Shown: in pieces, positions 38,844-48,443 of the stretch
How the letters are laid out: the number at the start of each line of letters is the position of its first letter
Numbering within the stretch: the stretch's first letter is position 1
Origin: Bibersteinia trehalosi
GTDB lineage: Bacteria; Pseudomonadota; Gammaproteobacteria; Enterobacterales; Pasteurellaceae
DNA length: 64,000 nucleotides
Direction of reading: 5' to 3'
Assembly (NCBI RefSeq): GCF_004346205.1
Contig: NZ_SMAM01000001.1
Span: forward strand, 1-64,000
Position numbers and translations under genes: made by a program
The notes under the pieces: generated by a model
What the model saw: only the letters and a program-made list of their open reading frames with translations
Databases searched by the model: none
Told to the model about the DNA's origin: nothing

Positions 38844-39980
38844 ATGTTAGATTATGAGATTCTACGCTTTATTTGGTGGGTGCTAATTGCTGTTCTACTC
38901 ATTGGTTTTGCGATTACTGATGGCTTTGATATGGGCGTATTAACTCTGTTACCAATTGCAGGTAAGAGTAATGTTGAGCGCCGTATTATGATTAACTCAG
39001 TAGCACCTCACTGGGATGGTAACCAAGTATGGTTATTAACTGCAGGTGGTGCAATTTTTGCTGCATGGCCTACAGTCTATGCGACTTCATTCTCAGGTTT
39101 CTACATCGCGATGATTTTAGTGCTTGCTGCGCTATTCTTCCGTCCAGTAGGCTTTGAGTATCGTGCAAAAATTGATGATCAAAGATGGCGTAGTGCTTGG
39201 GATTGGGGCTTATTTGTTGGTGGATTTGTTCCATCACTCATTTTCGGTGTTGCATTTGGTAATTTATTGCAAGGTGTACCATTTGAATTTAACAATATCA
39301 ACCAAGTTCAATACACAGGTTCATTCTTTGGCTTGCTAAATCCATTTGCATTACTTTGTGGTGTCGTGAGCTTAATGATGCTAACTACCCAAGGCGCAAC
39401 CTGGTTACAAATGAAAACTACAGGTGAATTACGCAATCGCGTTCGTGGTATTGCACAAATTACCGCAGCTGTCACGGTGGTTGCATTTTTAGCTGCTGGC
39501 GCATGGTTATATTTCAAAGATGGTTTTGTGATTACTAGTCAGCTAGACCACAATGCGCCGTCATTGCTAACTAACAAATCAGTTGAGTTGGAAAGTGCGG
39601 CTTGGTTTAAAAACTATGCAGAAATGCCGATTCTTTGGATCGTTCCTGCGTTAGTTGTGATCGGTGGATTATTAACTGTTGCTAGTTCAAAAGCTAACCG
39701 TTCTGGTTTTGCATTCTTCTCATCATCAATCACTATTGTTGGTGTTATTTTAACCGCTGCAGTATCGATGTTCCCATTCATTATGCCTTCTATTTCTCAT
39801 CCAGAAATGAGCTTAACTGTATGGGATGCAACTGCAAGCCAGAATACTCTCACCGTGATGTTAATTGTAGCATTGATTTTCGTACCATTAGTGCTCTCTT
39901 ATACGGTTTGGTCATACTTCAAAATGTTCGGTCGTTTAGATTCGAAATTTATTGAAGATAACAAAGCAAGCTTATACTAA
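38844..39980 (+). CDS. cydB: Cytochrome bd ubiquinol oxidase subunit II
   Basis: The 378-residue subunit II (MLDYEILRFIWWVLIAVLLI, ITDGFDMGVLTLLP, SVAPHWDGNQVWLL) completes the heterodimer. It is 12 bp after cydA, with AGGAG before its ATG. Confidence 0.98.
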   Translation: MLDYEILRFIWWVLIAVLLIGFAITDGFDMGVLTLLPIAGKSNVERRIMINSVAPHWDGNQVWLLTAGGAIFAAWPTVYATSFSGFYIAMILVLAALFFRPVGFEYRAKIDDQRWRSAWDWGLFVGGFVPSLIFGVAFGNLLQGVPFEFNNINQVQYTGSFFGLLNPFALLCGVVSLMMLTTQGATWLQMKTTGELRNRVRGIAQITAAVTVVAFLAAGAWLYFKDGFVITSQLDHNAPSLLTNKSVELESAAWFKNYAEMPILWIVPALVVIGGLLTVASSKANRSGFAFFSSSITIVGVILTAAVSMFPFIMPSISHPEMSLTVWDATASQNTLTVMLIVALIFVPLVLSYTVWSYFKMFGRLDSKFIEDNKASLY

Positions 39981-39991
39981 GGAGAAACACA

Positions 39992-40090
39992 ATGCTTTAT
40001 GTTAGTTGGTTTTTAGGTATCTTACTTGCTGTGTTATTCGCAACTGTGGTTACGATCAGCATTGAGAAAACAGGTAAGTTTGACGAGTAA
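39992..40090 (+). CDS. cydX: Cytochrome bd oxidase small subunit CydX
   Basis: A 32-residue frame reads MLYVSWFLGILLAVLFATVV and ends SIEKTGKFDE. This is CydX, a single-helix subunit required for stable, active cytochrome bd. AAGGAGA lies seven bases before the ATG. It sits 11 bp after cydB. It is easily missed because of its size. Confidence 0.95.
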   Translation: MLYVSWFLGILLAVLFATVVTISIEKTGKFDE

Positions 40091-40103
40091 TTGAGAAGGA
40101 AAA

Positions 40104-40391
40104 ATGATTCATTCTCTTTATAATATGACAAGAAAGGGCTGGCTAAAGGCCCTTTCTTTTATCCTAGCTTCAGCAATGTTTGTGATGATCTTGTTGAAAT
40201 CATCGCTTTTTGCTCACTATTTTGGTGAAGTGTCTCCGCTGTTGGTAATTATCGTTTTCTATGCAATGGTGATACTCTGGATTCATGGTAGTGGTTTTGA
40301 AATAAAAGCAACCTTATGGAGAGTAATTTTCCTTCCTGTTGTGGGTTATTTCATCCTAATTCCTTGTCTTTCCTATCTTATTTGGCTTTAG
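40104..40391 (+). CDS. ybgE: Cyd operon membrane protein YbgE
   Basis: The 95-residue protein has three hydrophobic helices (ALSFILASAMFVMILL, LLVIIVFYAMVILWIHG, VIFLPVVGYFILIPCLSYLI). It occupies the place of ybgE, 13 bp after cydX. YbgE is conserved in this operon and its precise role is unknown. Confidence 0.88.
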   Translation: MIHSLYNMTRKGWLKALSFILASAMFVMILLKSSLFAHYFGEVSPLLVIIVFYAMVILWIHGSGFEIKATLWRVIFLPVVGYFILIPCLSYLIWL

Positions 40392-40532
40392 TCAAGTCTT
40401 ATTTTACAAGCCCTGATTATTTTTGTATTTTGAATTGAAAAGGGCTTGCATAAGCAATTATCTCTCTCTAAAATGACGAACCTCAGCGCCTAGTTTTTGG
40501 GCGTTTTTCTTTTGCATTCAAACAGGGTACGT

Positions 40533-40922
40533 ATGAAATTTCCTATTCGCGTTTATTATGAAGATACAGATGCCGGTGGTGTTGTTTATCATGCGCGCTA
40601 TCTGCATTTTTTTGAACGGGCAAGAACAGAATTTTTGCGAGAAAAAGGTTTTTCACAGCAGCAATTGTTAGCAGAAAATTTGGCTTTTGTTGTTAAAAAA
40701 ATGGAAATAGATTATAAAATCCCAGCTAAACTTGATGATTTTCTGGTAGTTGAAAGCCAAATTTTGGAACTAAAAGGTGCGAAAATAGTCTTTTCGCAGC
40801 GCCTTTGGCGAGAAGATGTATGTTTAAGTGAAGCAACAGTCGTCGTTGCAAGTGTTGATTTAGCAAAAATGAAAGCAGTGGCAATACCTAGTGAAATAAA
40901 ACAGGTATTACAAGCGGTCTAA
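40533..40922 (+). CDS. ybgC: Tol-Pal-associated acyl-CoA thioesterase YbgC
   Basis: The 129-residue hot-dog-fold thioesterase (MKFPIRVYYEDTDAGGVVYH) has the catalytic aspartate in YYEDTDAGG and ARYLHFFERARTEFLRE. It cleaves short-chain or ACP-linked acyl thioesters and is the standard first gene of the tol-pal cluster. The ATG at 40533 is used. The TTG/GTG-type start 12 codons upstream is not conserved. Confidence 0.95.
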   Translation: MKFPIRVYYEDTDAGGVVYHARYLHFFERARTEFLREKGFSQQQLLAENLAFVVKKMEIDYKIPAKLDDFLVVESQILELKGAKIVFSQRLWREDVCLSEATVVVASVDLAKMKAVAIPSEIKQVLQAV

Positions 40923-40955
40923 TTTATTCAAAAATTTACCCATTTGGAGTTTTTA

Positions 40956-41636
40956 ATGGCAACTGAATTTAATTTAGTTTCATTGTTTATGGAAGCGAGT
41001 ATTGTAGTAAAACTCGTGATTTTAGTTTTAATTACATTCTCAGTGCTTTCTTGGGCGGTGATTATTCAACGTAGTCGAGTATTGAACCGTGCGAAAAAAG
41101 AATCGGAAACATTTGAAGATCGTTTTTGGTCTGGTGAAGATCTTCATCGCTTACACGAAGGGTTAGAGAATCGTCGTGATGGATTAAATGGCTCTGAGCA
41201 AATTTTCTATGTCGGCTTTAAGGAATTTAACCGTTTACAACAAGCAAATCCAGATTCGCCTGAAGCTATTATTCAAGGATCAAGTCGCGCGATGAATTTA
41301 GCTTTAAATCGTGAAATGGAGCAAGCTGAAAATTATATTCCGTTTTTAGGCACGGTTGGCTCAATTAGCCCATATATTGGTTTGTTTGGTACGGTTTGGG
41401 GTATTATGCATTCATTTATGGGGTTAAGTGCGGTTAAACAAGCCACATTACAATCCGTTGCACCAGGTATTGCAGAAGCGCTCATTGCAACGGCAATAGG
41501 TTTATTTGCAGCAATTCCTGCGGTAATGGCATACAACCGTTTAAACTTGAAAGTAAATAAATTAGAGCAAAACTATGTGAATTTTATTGATGAATTTACA
41601 ACGATTTTGCATCGTCAGGCATTCGCAAAAAAGTAA
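40956..41636 (+). CDS. tolQ: Tol-Pal system proton channel subunit TolQ
   Basis: The 226-residue MotA/ExbB-family inner-membrane protein has three transmembrane helices (near residues 15-37, 130-155 and 168-190). Its conserved motif is [20 protein letters not shown]. With TolR it uses the proton motive force to energise TolA during cell division. The start [11 protein letters not shown] follows GGAG. Confidence 0.96.
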   Translation: MATEFNLVSLFMEASIVVKLVILVLITFSVLSWAVIIQRSRVLNRAKKESETFEDRFWSGEDLHRLHEGLENRRDGLNGSEQIFYVGFKEFNRLQQANPDSPEAIIQGSSRAMNLALNREMEQAENYIPFLGTVGSISPYIGLFGTVWGIMHSFMGLSAVKQATLQSVAPGIAEALIATAIGLFAAIPAVMAYNRLNLKVNKLEQNYVNFIDEFTTILHRQAFAKK

Positions 41637-41696
41637 TTTTGTAAAAAACAAGGGGAAATAAACCGCTTGTTATAAAGGTTTAAGAAAGAGGAAAGT

Positions 41697-42137
41697 ATGT
41701 CTGATCGTCGTCGTAAACGCAATGACATTAAATCAGAGATCAACATTGTTCCATTTTTGGATGTGTTATTGGTGTTATTACTGATTTTTATGGCCACAGC
41801 ACCAATTATTAGTCAAAGCGTAGAAGTTGAATTGCCAGAAGATCGTCACAGTCAATCGGTGTCAAATGAAGATAAAACACCTGTAATTTTAGAGATTGCA
41901 GGGGTTGGCTTATATAAGTTAAAAATTGAAGGTAATTATGCCCAGAGTAATGGGGCAGAAAATATCAGTGATGATGAAGTGGTTGCTTATGCCGCGGATG
42001 CCTTTCAAAAAGATAACAATACGTTATTTTTGGTTGCAGGTGGTAAAGATGTACCTTATGAAGAGGTGATGAAAGGTATTTCATTATTAAAAGATGCGGG
42101 CATTAAATCTGTTGGTTTAATGACTGAAGGCAAATAA
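41697..42137 (+). CDS. tolR: Tol-Pal system protein TolR
   Basis: The 146-residue ExbD-family protein has one transmembrane helix (VPFLDVLLVLLLIFMATAPI) containing the essential aspartate, and a periplasmic domain. It works with TolQ. The 60-bp spacer from tolQ contains an uptake-signal core, and AAGAGGAAAG precedes the ATG. Confidence 0.95.
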   Translation: MSDRRRKRNDIKSEINIVPFLDVLLVLLLIFMATAPIISQSVEVELPEDRHSQSVSNEDKTPVILEIAGVGLYKLKIEGNYAQSNGAENISDDEVVAYAADAFQKDNNTLFLVAGGKDVPYEEVMKGISLLKDAGIKSVGLMTEGK

Positions 42138-42154
42138 AGATTCAAGGATAGCGT

Positions 42155-43447
42155 GTGAAATATCAAAATGATCGGTTAGAACTAGCAGTTATTGTTTCGA
42201 TCTTATTGCACTTGGTATTGATCGGCTTACTATTTTTAGGTTCATTGTTTACTAAAATAGTATTACCTGCTGCTGGTGGTAGCGGTGGTGATAGCGATGC
42301 ATTTGATGCGGTAATGGTTGATACAGGACAAGTTGCGGCAGAATATGGGCGTTTGAAAGCAGAGAAGCAAGGAGCTAAAGAGAAAGCTGAACCTGTTAGA
42401 GAAGAACCGAAAAAAGAAGTTATTGTTGAAGCACCGGTTGACGAGTCTCAGACAGAATCTGTTAATAATGTTGTTGAAGCTGCTCAACAGCAAGAACAAG
42501 AGCGTGCTTTGCGATTTGCTCAGCAACAAGAGGCAGAAGAGCTACGTAAACAAGAGTTAGCAAAACGCGAAAAACAACGTCAAGAGCAACTAAAATTAGA
42601 GCAAGAAAAGAAACAGCAAGCAGAAGAGGCAGCACGTAAAAAAGCAGCAGAGGCGGCTCGTTTAAAGGCGGAAGCAGAAGCAAAACGTCTAGAAGCTGCA
42701 GCCAAACTGGCTGAGGAAGAGCGTAAAGCAAAAGCGGCTCAAGAGCGGGCTACTAGAGAGAAAGTAGCCAAAGAGCAAGCTGAAAAAGCAGCGGCTGAAG
42801 CAAAGGCTAAAGCAGAGAAAGAGGCGAAGGAAAAAGCTGAGAAGGAAGCAAAGGCTAAAGCAGAAAAAGAAGCAAAATTAAAAGCAGAGAAAGAAGCGAA
42901 AGTCAAAGCAGAAAAAGAAGCGAAAGAAAAAGCCGAAAAAGAGGCAAAAGCGAAAGCTGCTGCAGAGGCTAAAGCAAAAGCTGCTGCAGAGGCTAAAGCA
43001 AAAGCAGCGGCAGAAGCTAAAGCAAAAGCGGAACAAGCGAAGAAAAATAAAGCATTGGATGATTTCTTAAGTGGTGGCGATATTGGCGGTGGCTCAAGTA
43101 AAGGGGGCAACCGTAACAATGCAGGTTCTGCGGGAGCTGGAGGCACAACTGGACAAGGTTCAGGAACAAATGCTGATGGCGCAGCTTATGCTCAGCGGAT
43201 TAAGAAATTAATTCAGTCTAAATATCGTGTTGATCCAAGTTTTGCGGGAAAAAGTTGTGATGTTAAGATCTTCTTAGAGCGCGACGGCACAATTAAAAAT
43301 TATCAGGTTGGTCGAGGAAATAAAGAGGTCTGTGATGCCGCAGTCAGTGCGATTGTCGCAACTCGTAAAGTTCCACCAGCACCCACTGATGCGATTTATA
43401 ACCAATTTAAATCGCCAACATTGGATTTTAGTTTAAAAATTAAATAG
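42155..43447 (+). CDS. tolA: Tol-Pal system protein TolA
   Basis: The 430-residue TolA starts at GTG (42155), with AAGGA upstream. Domain I is one membrane helix (VSILLHLVLIGLLFLGSLF). Domain II is a very long Lys/Ala/Glu-rich helix (about residues 70-300) with AEKEAKAK-type repeats. A Gly/Ser linker leads to the C-terminal domain III (AYAQRIKKLIQSKYRVDPSF, CDVKIFLERDGTIKNY) that binds TolB, Pal and, in other species, colicins. Confidence 0.95.
   Translation: MKYQNDRLELAVIVSILLHLVLIGLLFLGSLFTKIVLPAAGGSGGDSDAFDAVMVDTGQVAAEYGRLKAEKQGAKEKAEPVREEPKKEVIVEAPVDESQTESVNNVVEAAQQQEQERALRFAQQQEAEELRKQELAKREKQRQEQLKLEQEKKQQAEEAARKKAAEAARLKAEAEAKRLEAAAKLAEEERKAKAAQERATREKVAKEQAEKAAAEAKAKAEKEAKEKAEKEAKAKAEKEAKLKAEKEAKVKAEKEAKEKAEKEAKAKAAAEAKAKAAAEAKAKAAAEAKAKAEQAKKNKALDDFLSGGDIGGGSSKGGNRNNAGSAGAGGTTGQGSGTNADGAAYAQRIKKLIQSKYRVDPSFAGKSCDVKIFLERDGTIKNYQVGRGNKEVCDAAVSAIVATRKVPPAPTDAIYNQFKSPTLDFSLKIK
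42949..43029 (+). repeat. 24-bp tandem repeat in tolA domain II
   Basis: GCRAAAGCTGCTGCAGAGGC-TAAA-type units occur three times in a row, the first two nearly identical and the third with silent changes. They encode AKAAAEAK repeats. Length change by slippage would stay in frame. Confidence 0.75.
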
Positions 43448-43465
43448 CCTATTTTGAGGTAAGTT

Positions 43466-44752
43466 ATGAAGTTATTATCCCGTATGGCGGGCTTGATTAG
43501 TGTAGTGGCTGTGTTGTTTACGGCTACAGCCAAAGCTGAATCAGATGTGCGTATTAGCATTGATTCAGGGGTTAGCATGGCACAGCCAATAGCAGTTGTT
43601 CCTTTTAAAACCGTAGGGGGAGTACCTGCGGATGTAGCGCAAATTATCTCTGATGATTTGCGAAATTCTGGCAAATTTACACCGCTTGATCGTAGTCGTT
43701 TACCGGCACAACCCGGTTCTGCGGCAGAAGTGAATGCCGAGCAATGGACGAATATTGGAATCGATAATATTATCGTAGGACAAGTTTCAGCAGGGGGGAA
43801 TGGCTATAACATTGCTTACCAATTGATTGATACTTTAGGTACTAGCGGAAACGCTGGTAATGTTATCGCCCAAGGCTCATTTACAGTATCTGCGGCTCAA
43901 ATTCGTTTAGGTGCGCATACTGTGAGTGATCAGGTATTTGAGGCATTAACACAAATTCGAGGTGCATTCAGAACAAAAATTGCTTATGTGGTGCAGCGTG
44001 GTACGAACGCTTATGAAATTCGGGTTTCGGATTATGATGGTTTTAATGCTTTCACCGTGGTAAATAGCAAAGAGCCTTTGATGTCGCCGGAATGGTCGCC
44101 AGATGGTTCAAAACTAGCCTATGTTACCTTTGAAAATAAGCGTCCACAAGTTGTAGTACATGATTTACGTTCTGGTGCACGTAAAGCTGTGGGGGCATTG
44201 AAAGGGCATAATGGCGCGCCGTCATTCTCTCCAGATGGTTCTCGTATTGCCTTTGCTTCGAATCAAGATGGCTTATTAAATATCTATGTAACGGGGGTAA
44301 ATGGCGGGACTCCGCGTCAATTAACCAGTAATGCAGGTAATAATACCGAGCCAAGTTGGTCACCAGATGGGGGATCAATTTTCTTCACTTCCGACCGTGC
44401 GGGAACGCCACAAGTTTACCGTATGAGCTCTGCCGGCGGCGGTGCAAGCCTAATTGGAGGTAATGGTAGCGGTAAAATGTCCGCAGATGGCAAGAATTTA
44501 ATCATGGTCGCAGGCGATAAAATCGTGAAAAAAGATCTCGCTTCAGGTAGCACAGAAGTTCTGAGTTCTACTTTCTTAGACGAAAGTCCGAGTATTTCAC
44601 CAAATGGTACCATGGTTATTTATAGCTCTACCAAAGGTGTGAGCAAAGTGCTACAATTGGTGTCCGCAGATGGCCGTTTCAAAGCTAATTTGCCGGGAGC
44701 AGGTGGGCAGTATAAATTCCCTGCTTGGTCACCTTATCTGAGTAAACAATAA
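43466..44752 (+). CDS. tolB: Tol-Pal system beta-propeller protein TolB
   Basis: The 428-residue periplasmic protein has a signal peptide ([17 protein letters not shown]), an N-terminal alpha/beta domain and a six-bladed propeller with repeated [25 protein letters not shown] and [12 protein letters not shown] blades. It binds Pal and TolA. Confidence 0.97.
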   Translation: MKLLSRMAGLISVVAVLFTATAKAESDVRISIDSGVSMAQPIAVVPFKTVGGVPADVAQIISDDLRNSGKFTPLDRSRLPAQPGSAAEVNAEQWTNIGIDNIIVGQVSAGGNGYNIAYQLIDTLGTSGNAGNVIAQGSFTVSAAQIRLGAHTVSDQVFEALTQIRGAFRTKIAYVVQRGTNAYEIRVSDYDGFNAFTVVNSKEPLMSPEWSPDGSKLAYVTFENKRPQVVVHDLRSGARKAVGALKGHNGAPSFSPDGSRIAFASNQDGLLNIYVTGVNGGTPRQLTSNAGNNTEPSWSPDGGSIFFTSDRAGTPQVYRMSSAGGGASLIGGNGSGKMSADGKNLIMVAGDKIVKKDLASGSTEVLSSTFLDESPSISPNGTMVIYSSTKGVSKVLQLVSADGRFKANLPGAGGQYKFPAWSPYLSKQ

Positions 44753-44773
44753 TTTTCTTTTGGAGAATAAAAA

Positions 44774-45253
44774 ATGAAAAAACTTGCTAAAGTTTTAATG
44801 ATCGCGGCACCAGCTTTTGTATTAGCAGCGTGCAGCAGCTCAAAAAACGATGACAGCGCAACTGTAAATGCTAACGCAGCAGGTGCAGATGTAAGCGGCC
44901 AAACTTTTGGTGGCTTATCTGTTCAAGATTTACAAACTCGTTACAACACCGTATATTTCGGTTTTGACCGTTACGACATCGAAGGTGAATACCGCAACTT
45001 ATTAGACGCTCACGCTGCGTACTTAAATGCTGCTAAAGGTAGCGTAACTGTTGCTGGTCATGCTGATGAGCGTGGTACCCCTGAGTACAACATCGCATTA
45101 GGTCAACGTCGTGCAGACGCAGTGAAAAACTACTTAGCAAACCAAGGTGCAGCTAATGTATCTACTGTTTCTTACGGTGAAGAAAAACCAGCTGTATTAG
45201 GTCACACTGAAGCTGATTACGCGAAAAACCGTCGCGCAGTATTAGAATACTAA
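44774..45253 (+). CDS. pal: Peptidoglycan-associated lipoprotein Pal
   Basis: The 159-residue outer-membrane lipoprotein has lipobox LAAC (Cys20) and a C-terminal OmpA-like peptidoglycan-binding domain (VYFGFDRYDIEGEYRNLLDA, VAGHADERGTPEYNIALGQR). It corresponds to the P6 antigen of Haemophilus. It is the last gene of the operon. Confidence 0.97.
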   Translation: MKKLAKVLMIAAPAFVLAACSSSKNDDSATVNANAAGADVSGQTFGGLSVQDLQTRYNTVYFGFDRYDIEGEYRNLLDAHAAYLNAAKGSVTVAGHADERGTPEYNIALGQRRADAVKNYLANQGAANVSTVSYGEEKPAVLGHTEADYAKNRRAVLEY

Positions 45254-45275
45254 TTCTAAATTGCAAAGTTTCTGT

Positions 45276-45306
45276 AAAAGCTCCGAGAAATCGGAGCTTT
45301 TCTTTT
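45276..45306 (+). terminator. Terminator after pal
   Basis: AAAAGCTCCGA - GAAA - TCGGAGCTTTT is an 11-bp stem with a stable GAAA tetraloop and a T tail. Confidence 0.95.
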
Positions 45307-45378
45307 TTCTATGATTCATTATTTTTTCAGAATTTTCAGCTAGAATAACGTATTTATCATTAGATGTAGGGAAAGAAG

Positions 45379-46224
45379 ATGCAATACATTGGGAAATTTC
45401 TAGGGTTCTTTCTGGGGTATTACTATACCCGCAGTTTTTTTGGTGGTTTAGTTGGCTTATTCCTTGGTCATTTTGCTGATAAAAAACTTTATGAAATGGG
45501 TAGCGTTTCATCAAGTGTCTTTGGCAAAGCTTTGACTCATCAGTCGTTGTTTATGCAAACCACTTTCGCAGTATTAGGGCATATGGCAAAATCGAAGGGG
45601 CGAGTTACCGAAGACGATATTCATCTGGCTCGTCAACTGATGGCAAGGATGAAATTAGATCATGTTCATCAGCAACTAGCTCAACAGGCATTTACTCAGG
45701 GTAAAGAGAGTAATTTTCCTCTTCGCCAAGTGCTAAAAGAGTTTCGTGAAGCTTGTGGGCAGCGAGCTGATTTAATGCGCTTTTTTGTGGAAGTACAAAT
45801 GCAAGCGGCATTGCAAGATGGTGTGCTTGATCAGAATGAGCAGCGAATTTTATATACTATCGCAGAAGGTCTAGGTATTTCTCGCCTGCAATTTGAGCAG
45901 ATGATGGCAATGATGGCTGCGGCTCAGCGCTTTCGTTCTGGATACTATCAGCAAGAAGGGCATCAGCAAGGGCAGTATCAAGGTAATCAGAGTTATTCTC
46001 CATCAGCACCAAGTTTGGAAGATGCTTATAAAGTGCTTGGCGTCTCGGCAGGCGATGAGCAAAATACGGTAAAACGGGCTTATCGTAAGTTAATGAATGA
46101 ACATCACCCAGATAAGCTGGTGGCAAAAGGCTTACCACCTGAAATGATGGAAGTTGCAAAAGAGAAGGCACAGCAAATTCAAGCTGCCTATGATTTAATT
46201 TGTAAAGCGAAAGGTTGGAAATAA
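45379..46224 (+). CDS. djlA: Membrane-anchored co-chaperone DjlA
   Basis: The 281-residue protein has an N-terminal membrane helix ([20 protein letters not shown]), a central TerB-like domain and a C-terminal J domain with the HPD motif ([12 protein letters not shown]). It stimulates DnaK at the inner membrane and in E. coli affects capsule signalling. The Gln-rich linker (about residues 195-215) is variable. Confidence 0.95.
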   Translation: MQYIGKFLGFFLGYYYTRSFFGGLVGLFLGHFADKKLYEMGSVSSSVFGKALTHQSLFMQTTFAVLGHMAKSKGRVTEDDIHLARQLMARMKLDHVHQQLAQQAFTQGKESNFPLRQVLKEFREACGQRADLMRFFVEVQMQAALQDGVLDQNEQRILYTIAEGLGISRLQFEQMMAMMAAAQRFRSGYYQQEGHQQGQYQGNQSYSPSAPSLEDAYKVLGVSAGDEQNTVKRAYRKLMNEHHPDKLVAKGLPPEMMEVAKEKAQQIQAAYDLICKAKGWK

Positions 46225-46237
46225 GCGGTCGTTTTTT

Positions 46238-47206
46238 ATGGAAAACTTGCAAAATATAAGGGTTATTCTTGCGCCAATGCAAGGAGTTCTTGATCCTTTT
46301 GTTCGTCGTTTGTTAAGTTCAGTGAATGATTATGATCTCTGTATTTCTGAGTTTGTACGGGTCGTCGATCAAAAGTTGCCAAAGAAAACCTTTTATCGTC
46401 TTTGCCCAGAGCTTTATCATAATGGTTATACGGAATCAGGGAGTCCTGTGAGGGTACAGCTTCTTGGGCAGCATCCAGAGCCTCTTGCTGAAAATGCTCA
46501 ATTGGCAATTGAACTTGGCTCGCATGGGGTAGATCTGAATTGTGGTTGCCCATCGAAAACTGTTAATGGCAGTAATGGTGGTGCTTCATTACTTAAAGAT
46601 CCTGAGCTAATTTATCAAGCAACCAAGGCGATACGTGCAGCTGTACCAAAAGAGCAAGTAGTGTCTGTGAAAGTACGTTTAGGCTGGGATAGTGCGGAAC
46701 AGTGCTTTGAAATCGCTGATGCAGTGCAACAAGGCGGTGCAAATGAGATTACTGTGCACGGTAGAACCAAAATGGATGGTTACCGAGCAGAGCGAATTAA
46801 TTGGCAAAAAATTGCTGAAATTCGGGAAAGATTAACGATTCCTGTAATCGCCAACGGTGAGATTTGGGGTTTTGAATCTGCAAAAAAATGTGTCGAAATG
46901 ACCGCTTGTCATGCTTTAATGATTGGGCGTGGCGCATTAAATGTACCAAATTTAAGCCAAGTAGTAAAATTTAACCAGCCTAAAATGGCGTGGACAGATG
47001 TAATGCAGCTGCTTTATCAATATGTGCAAATGGAAAACAAAGCCGACACAGGTTTCTACCACGTCGCTCGTATAAAACAGTGGTTACGTTATCTTGATAA
47101 AGAATATCCGCAAGCTATTGAATTATTTGAGATTTTAAAAACCGAACACGGTTATGATGGCTTGAAAAAGCATATTGAAAAAGCGGTGGATTTAGAAAGG
47201 AAATAA
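46238..47206 (+). CDS. dusC: tRNA-dihydrouridine(16) synthase DusC
   Basis: The 322-residue FMN enzyme reduces U16 in tRNA. Motifs are [33 protein letters not shown] (catalytic cysteine), [24 protein letters not shown] and the FMN-phosphate site [13 protein letters not shown]. The details fit DusC rather than DusA or DusB. An intragenic uptake signal encodes CVEMTACHA. Confidence 0.93.
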   Translation: MENLQNIRVILAPMQGVLDPFVRRLLSSVNDYDLCISEFVRVVDQKLPKKTFYRLCPELYHNGYTESGSPVRVQLLGQHPEPLAENAQLAIELGSHGVDLNCGCPSKTVNGSNGGASLLKDPELIYQATKAIRAAVPKEQVVSVKVRLGWDSAEQCFEIADAVQQGGANEITVHGRTKMDGYRAERINWQKIAEIRERLTIPVIANGEIWGFESAKKCVEMTACHALMIGRGALNVPNLSQVVKFNQPKMAWTDVMQLLYQYVQMENKADTGFYHVARIKQWLRYLDKEYPQAIELFEILKTEHGYDGLKKHIEKAVDLERK

Positions 47207-47207
47207 A

Positions 47208-47648
47208 ATGGAAAAATTAGAATTACAACCCTTGCGAGATGCGTTCACATCACTCACTGAAACCCTTGTAGAATTGGAAGACATTGCTTGGTTTAACCAA
47301 CAAAAAACCGTAATTCAAGACACCTTAATCGCAGGTGCTATCCAAAAATTTGAATTTGTGTATGAACTTAGCCTTAAAATGATGACTCGCCAGCTAAAGT
47401 TGATGGCAATTTCTGATGAGAATGCTGAGTTAAACGATTTTCGTGATGTTTTGCGAGAAGCGGTTAAAAAAGGCTTAATTGAAGATATCGATGATTGGAT
47501 TGGTTATCGCAAAATGCGGAATATCACTTCCCAGACTTATGATTATGAAAAAGCGATGGCGGTTTACAATCAGATTTCCGCATTTATGCAACGCAGCGGT
47601 TTTTTATTACAACAATTGGAAAAATACAATGCCACAATTACAGATTAG
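47208..47648 (+). CDS. HEPN-domain nucleotidyltransferase partner (HI0074/HepT-like)
   Basis: The 146-residue alpha-helical protein matches the HI0074 group, the HEPN half of HEPN/MNT pairs: FEFVYELSLKMMTRQLKLMA, DFRDVLREAVKKGLI, IGYRKMRNITSQTYDYEKA. HEPN toxins need an R-x4-6-H motif. In this group it normally reads RNxTxHTY, while here it reads RNITSQTY, so the catalytic histidine is glutamine. RNase activity is therefore doubtful. It lies 1 bp after dusC and overlaps the original start of the MNT gene by 20 bp. Confidence 0.85.
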   Translation: MEKLELQPLRDAFTSLTETLVELEDIAWFNQQKTVIQDTLIAGAIQKFEFVYELSLKMMTRQLKLMAISDENAELNDFRDVLREAVKKGLIEDIDDWIGYRKMRNITSQTYDYEKAMAVYNQISAFMQRSGFLLQQLEKYNATITD

Positions 47649-47928
47649 TGAGTAAGAATTAAAAATTGTGCAAGATATTTTGACAGAACATTTACCAAAT
47701 ACGCCTGTTTGGGCTTTCGGCTCTCGGGTAAAAGGCAATAATGGACGTTATTCTGATCTTGATCTTGCTTTAATGACCGAAACCCCTCTGGACTTTGTGC
47801 AACTCGCCAAAATTGAACAAGCATTTTCCGATTCCGATTTAGTTTGGAAAGTGGATCTATTAGATTGGGCTGCGACAAGCGAGAGTTTCAAAAAAATCGT
47901 AGCGGAAAATTATGTCGTGATTCAATAG
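47629..47928 (+). pseudogene. MNT-type nucleotidyltransferase (HI0073-like) with early stop codon
   Basis: From the ATG at 47629 the frame reads MPQLQISE, then TAA (47653-47655), then ELKIVQDILTEHLPNTPVWA. In relatives a Glu-type codon stands at that place. The nucleotidyltransferase core is intact: FGSRVKGNNGRYSDLDLAL (GS..DxD) and VDLLDWA. Translation could restart at GTG 47668, giving 86 residues that still include the active site. The protein is expected to pair with the HEPN gene upstream, as a modifying antitoxin in characterised pairs. Confidence 0.8.
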
Positions 47929-47935
47929 TTTTCAA

Positions 47936-47966
47936 CGTAGGGACACGGTGTATTGTGTCCGTAATG
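47936..47966. repeat. Diverged palindromic repeat unit
   Basis: GTAGGGACACGGTGTATTGT followed by GTCCGTAATG is self-complementary around GGACACGG/TTGTGTCC and begins like the other GTAGGG units of the window. Confidence 0.5.
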
Positions 47967-48014
47967 TTAATCATTTGATAATGTTGGAAAATCTACTGCT
48001 TGTTGATGGCAAAT

Positions 48015-48043
48015 AAAAAGTCCACGTTTAGAAACGTGGACTA
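48015..48043. terminator. Hairpin downstream of the Sel1 remnant
   Basis: AAGTCCACGTTT and AAACGTGGACT pair almost perfectly, with A residues on the left that give a T tract on the minus strand. It lies about 28 bp after the stop codon of the minus-strand Sel1 fragment. Confidence 0.75.
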
Positions 48044-48070
48044 TCGGGATTTTTATTAACCTTAGAAAAT

Positions 48071-48306
48071 TAACGAATACCTTGCTTATTGAGTTCTGCA
48101 TCGCCCTCACAGCCACCTGGATAGTCATTATCACAAGCATACCCATAGAATTCTTTTGCTTTGTATACATCTCTTCGTACACCTTTTCCATTGTCATATA
48201 TTCTGCCTAGAGTGAATTGTGCTTTTGCATACCCTTGCTCAGCAGCTTTTTTGAACCAGTAAACGGTTTTTTTGTCGTTTTCGGCTAAGACAGTATACTG
48301 CCTGTC
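48071..48306 (-). pseudogene. Sel1-repeat protein, 5'-truncated remnant
   Basis: On the minus strand an open frame without a start codon reads TVYWFKKAAEQGYAKAQFTL, GRIYDNGKGVRRDVYKAKEF and ends CEGDAELNKQGIR. The AAEQGYAKAQFTLGRIYDNG segment is a classical Sel1-like repeat. A stop codon (48307-48309) closes the frame upstream. The normal N-terminus and signal peptide are missing, so only the last third of such a protein remains. The break point lies near 48290-48306. Confidence 0.8.
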
Positions 48307-48443
48307 CTATAAAGGACTGCTAAATCCTTTGCTCGATCTAGGCTTTCCTACTACATATTATTTCGCCACCAAAAACCGTCTGTTTTGTGATCGCCTTTTT
48401 CGTCTTATAATAACGCCGACTTTTCCTTATTTGAGAGAACCTT
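48307..48443. other. Junction sequence and probable ycjF promoter
   Basis: Together with 47929-48070 this area has no intact gene. Near 48402 TATAAT-like sequence lies about 40 bp before ycjF. The remainder of the Sel1 gene is not found nearby. Confidence 0.35.

Noticed and set aside
42462..43146. Long minus-strand frames opposite tolA
   Set aside because: They are mirror images of the Ala/Glu/Lys codon repeats of tolA, with low-complexity translations and no ribosome-binding site.
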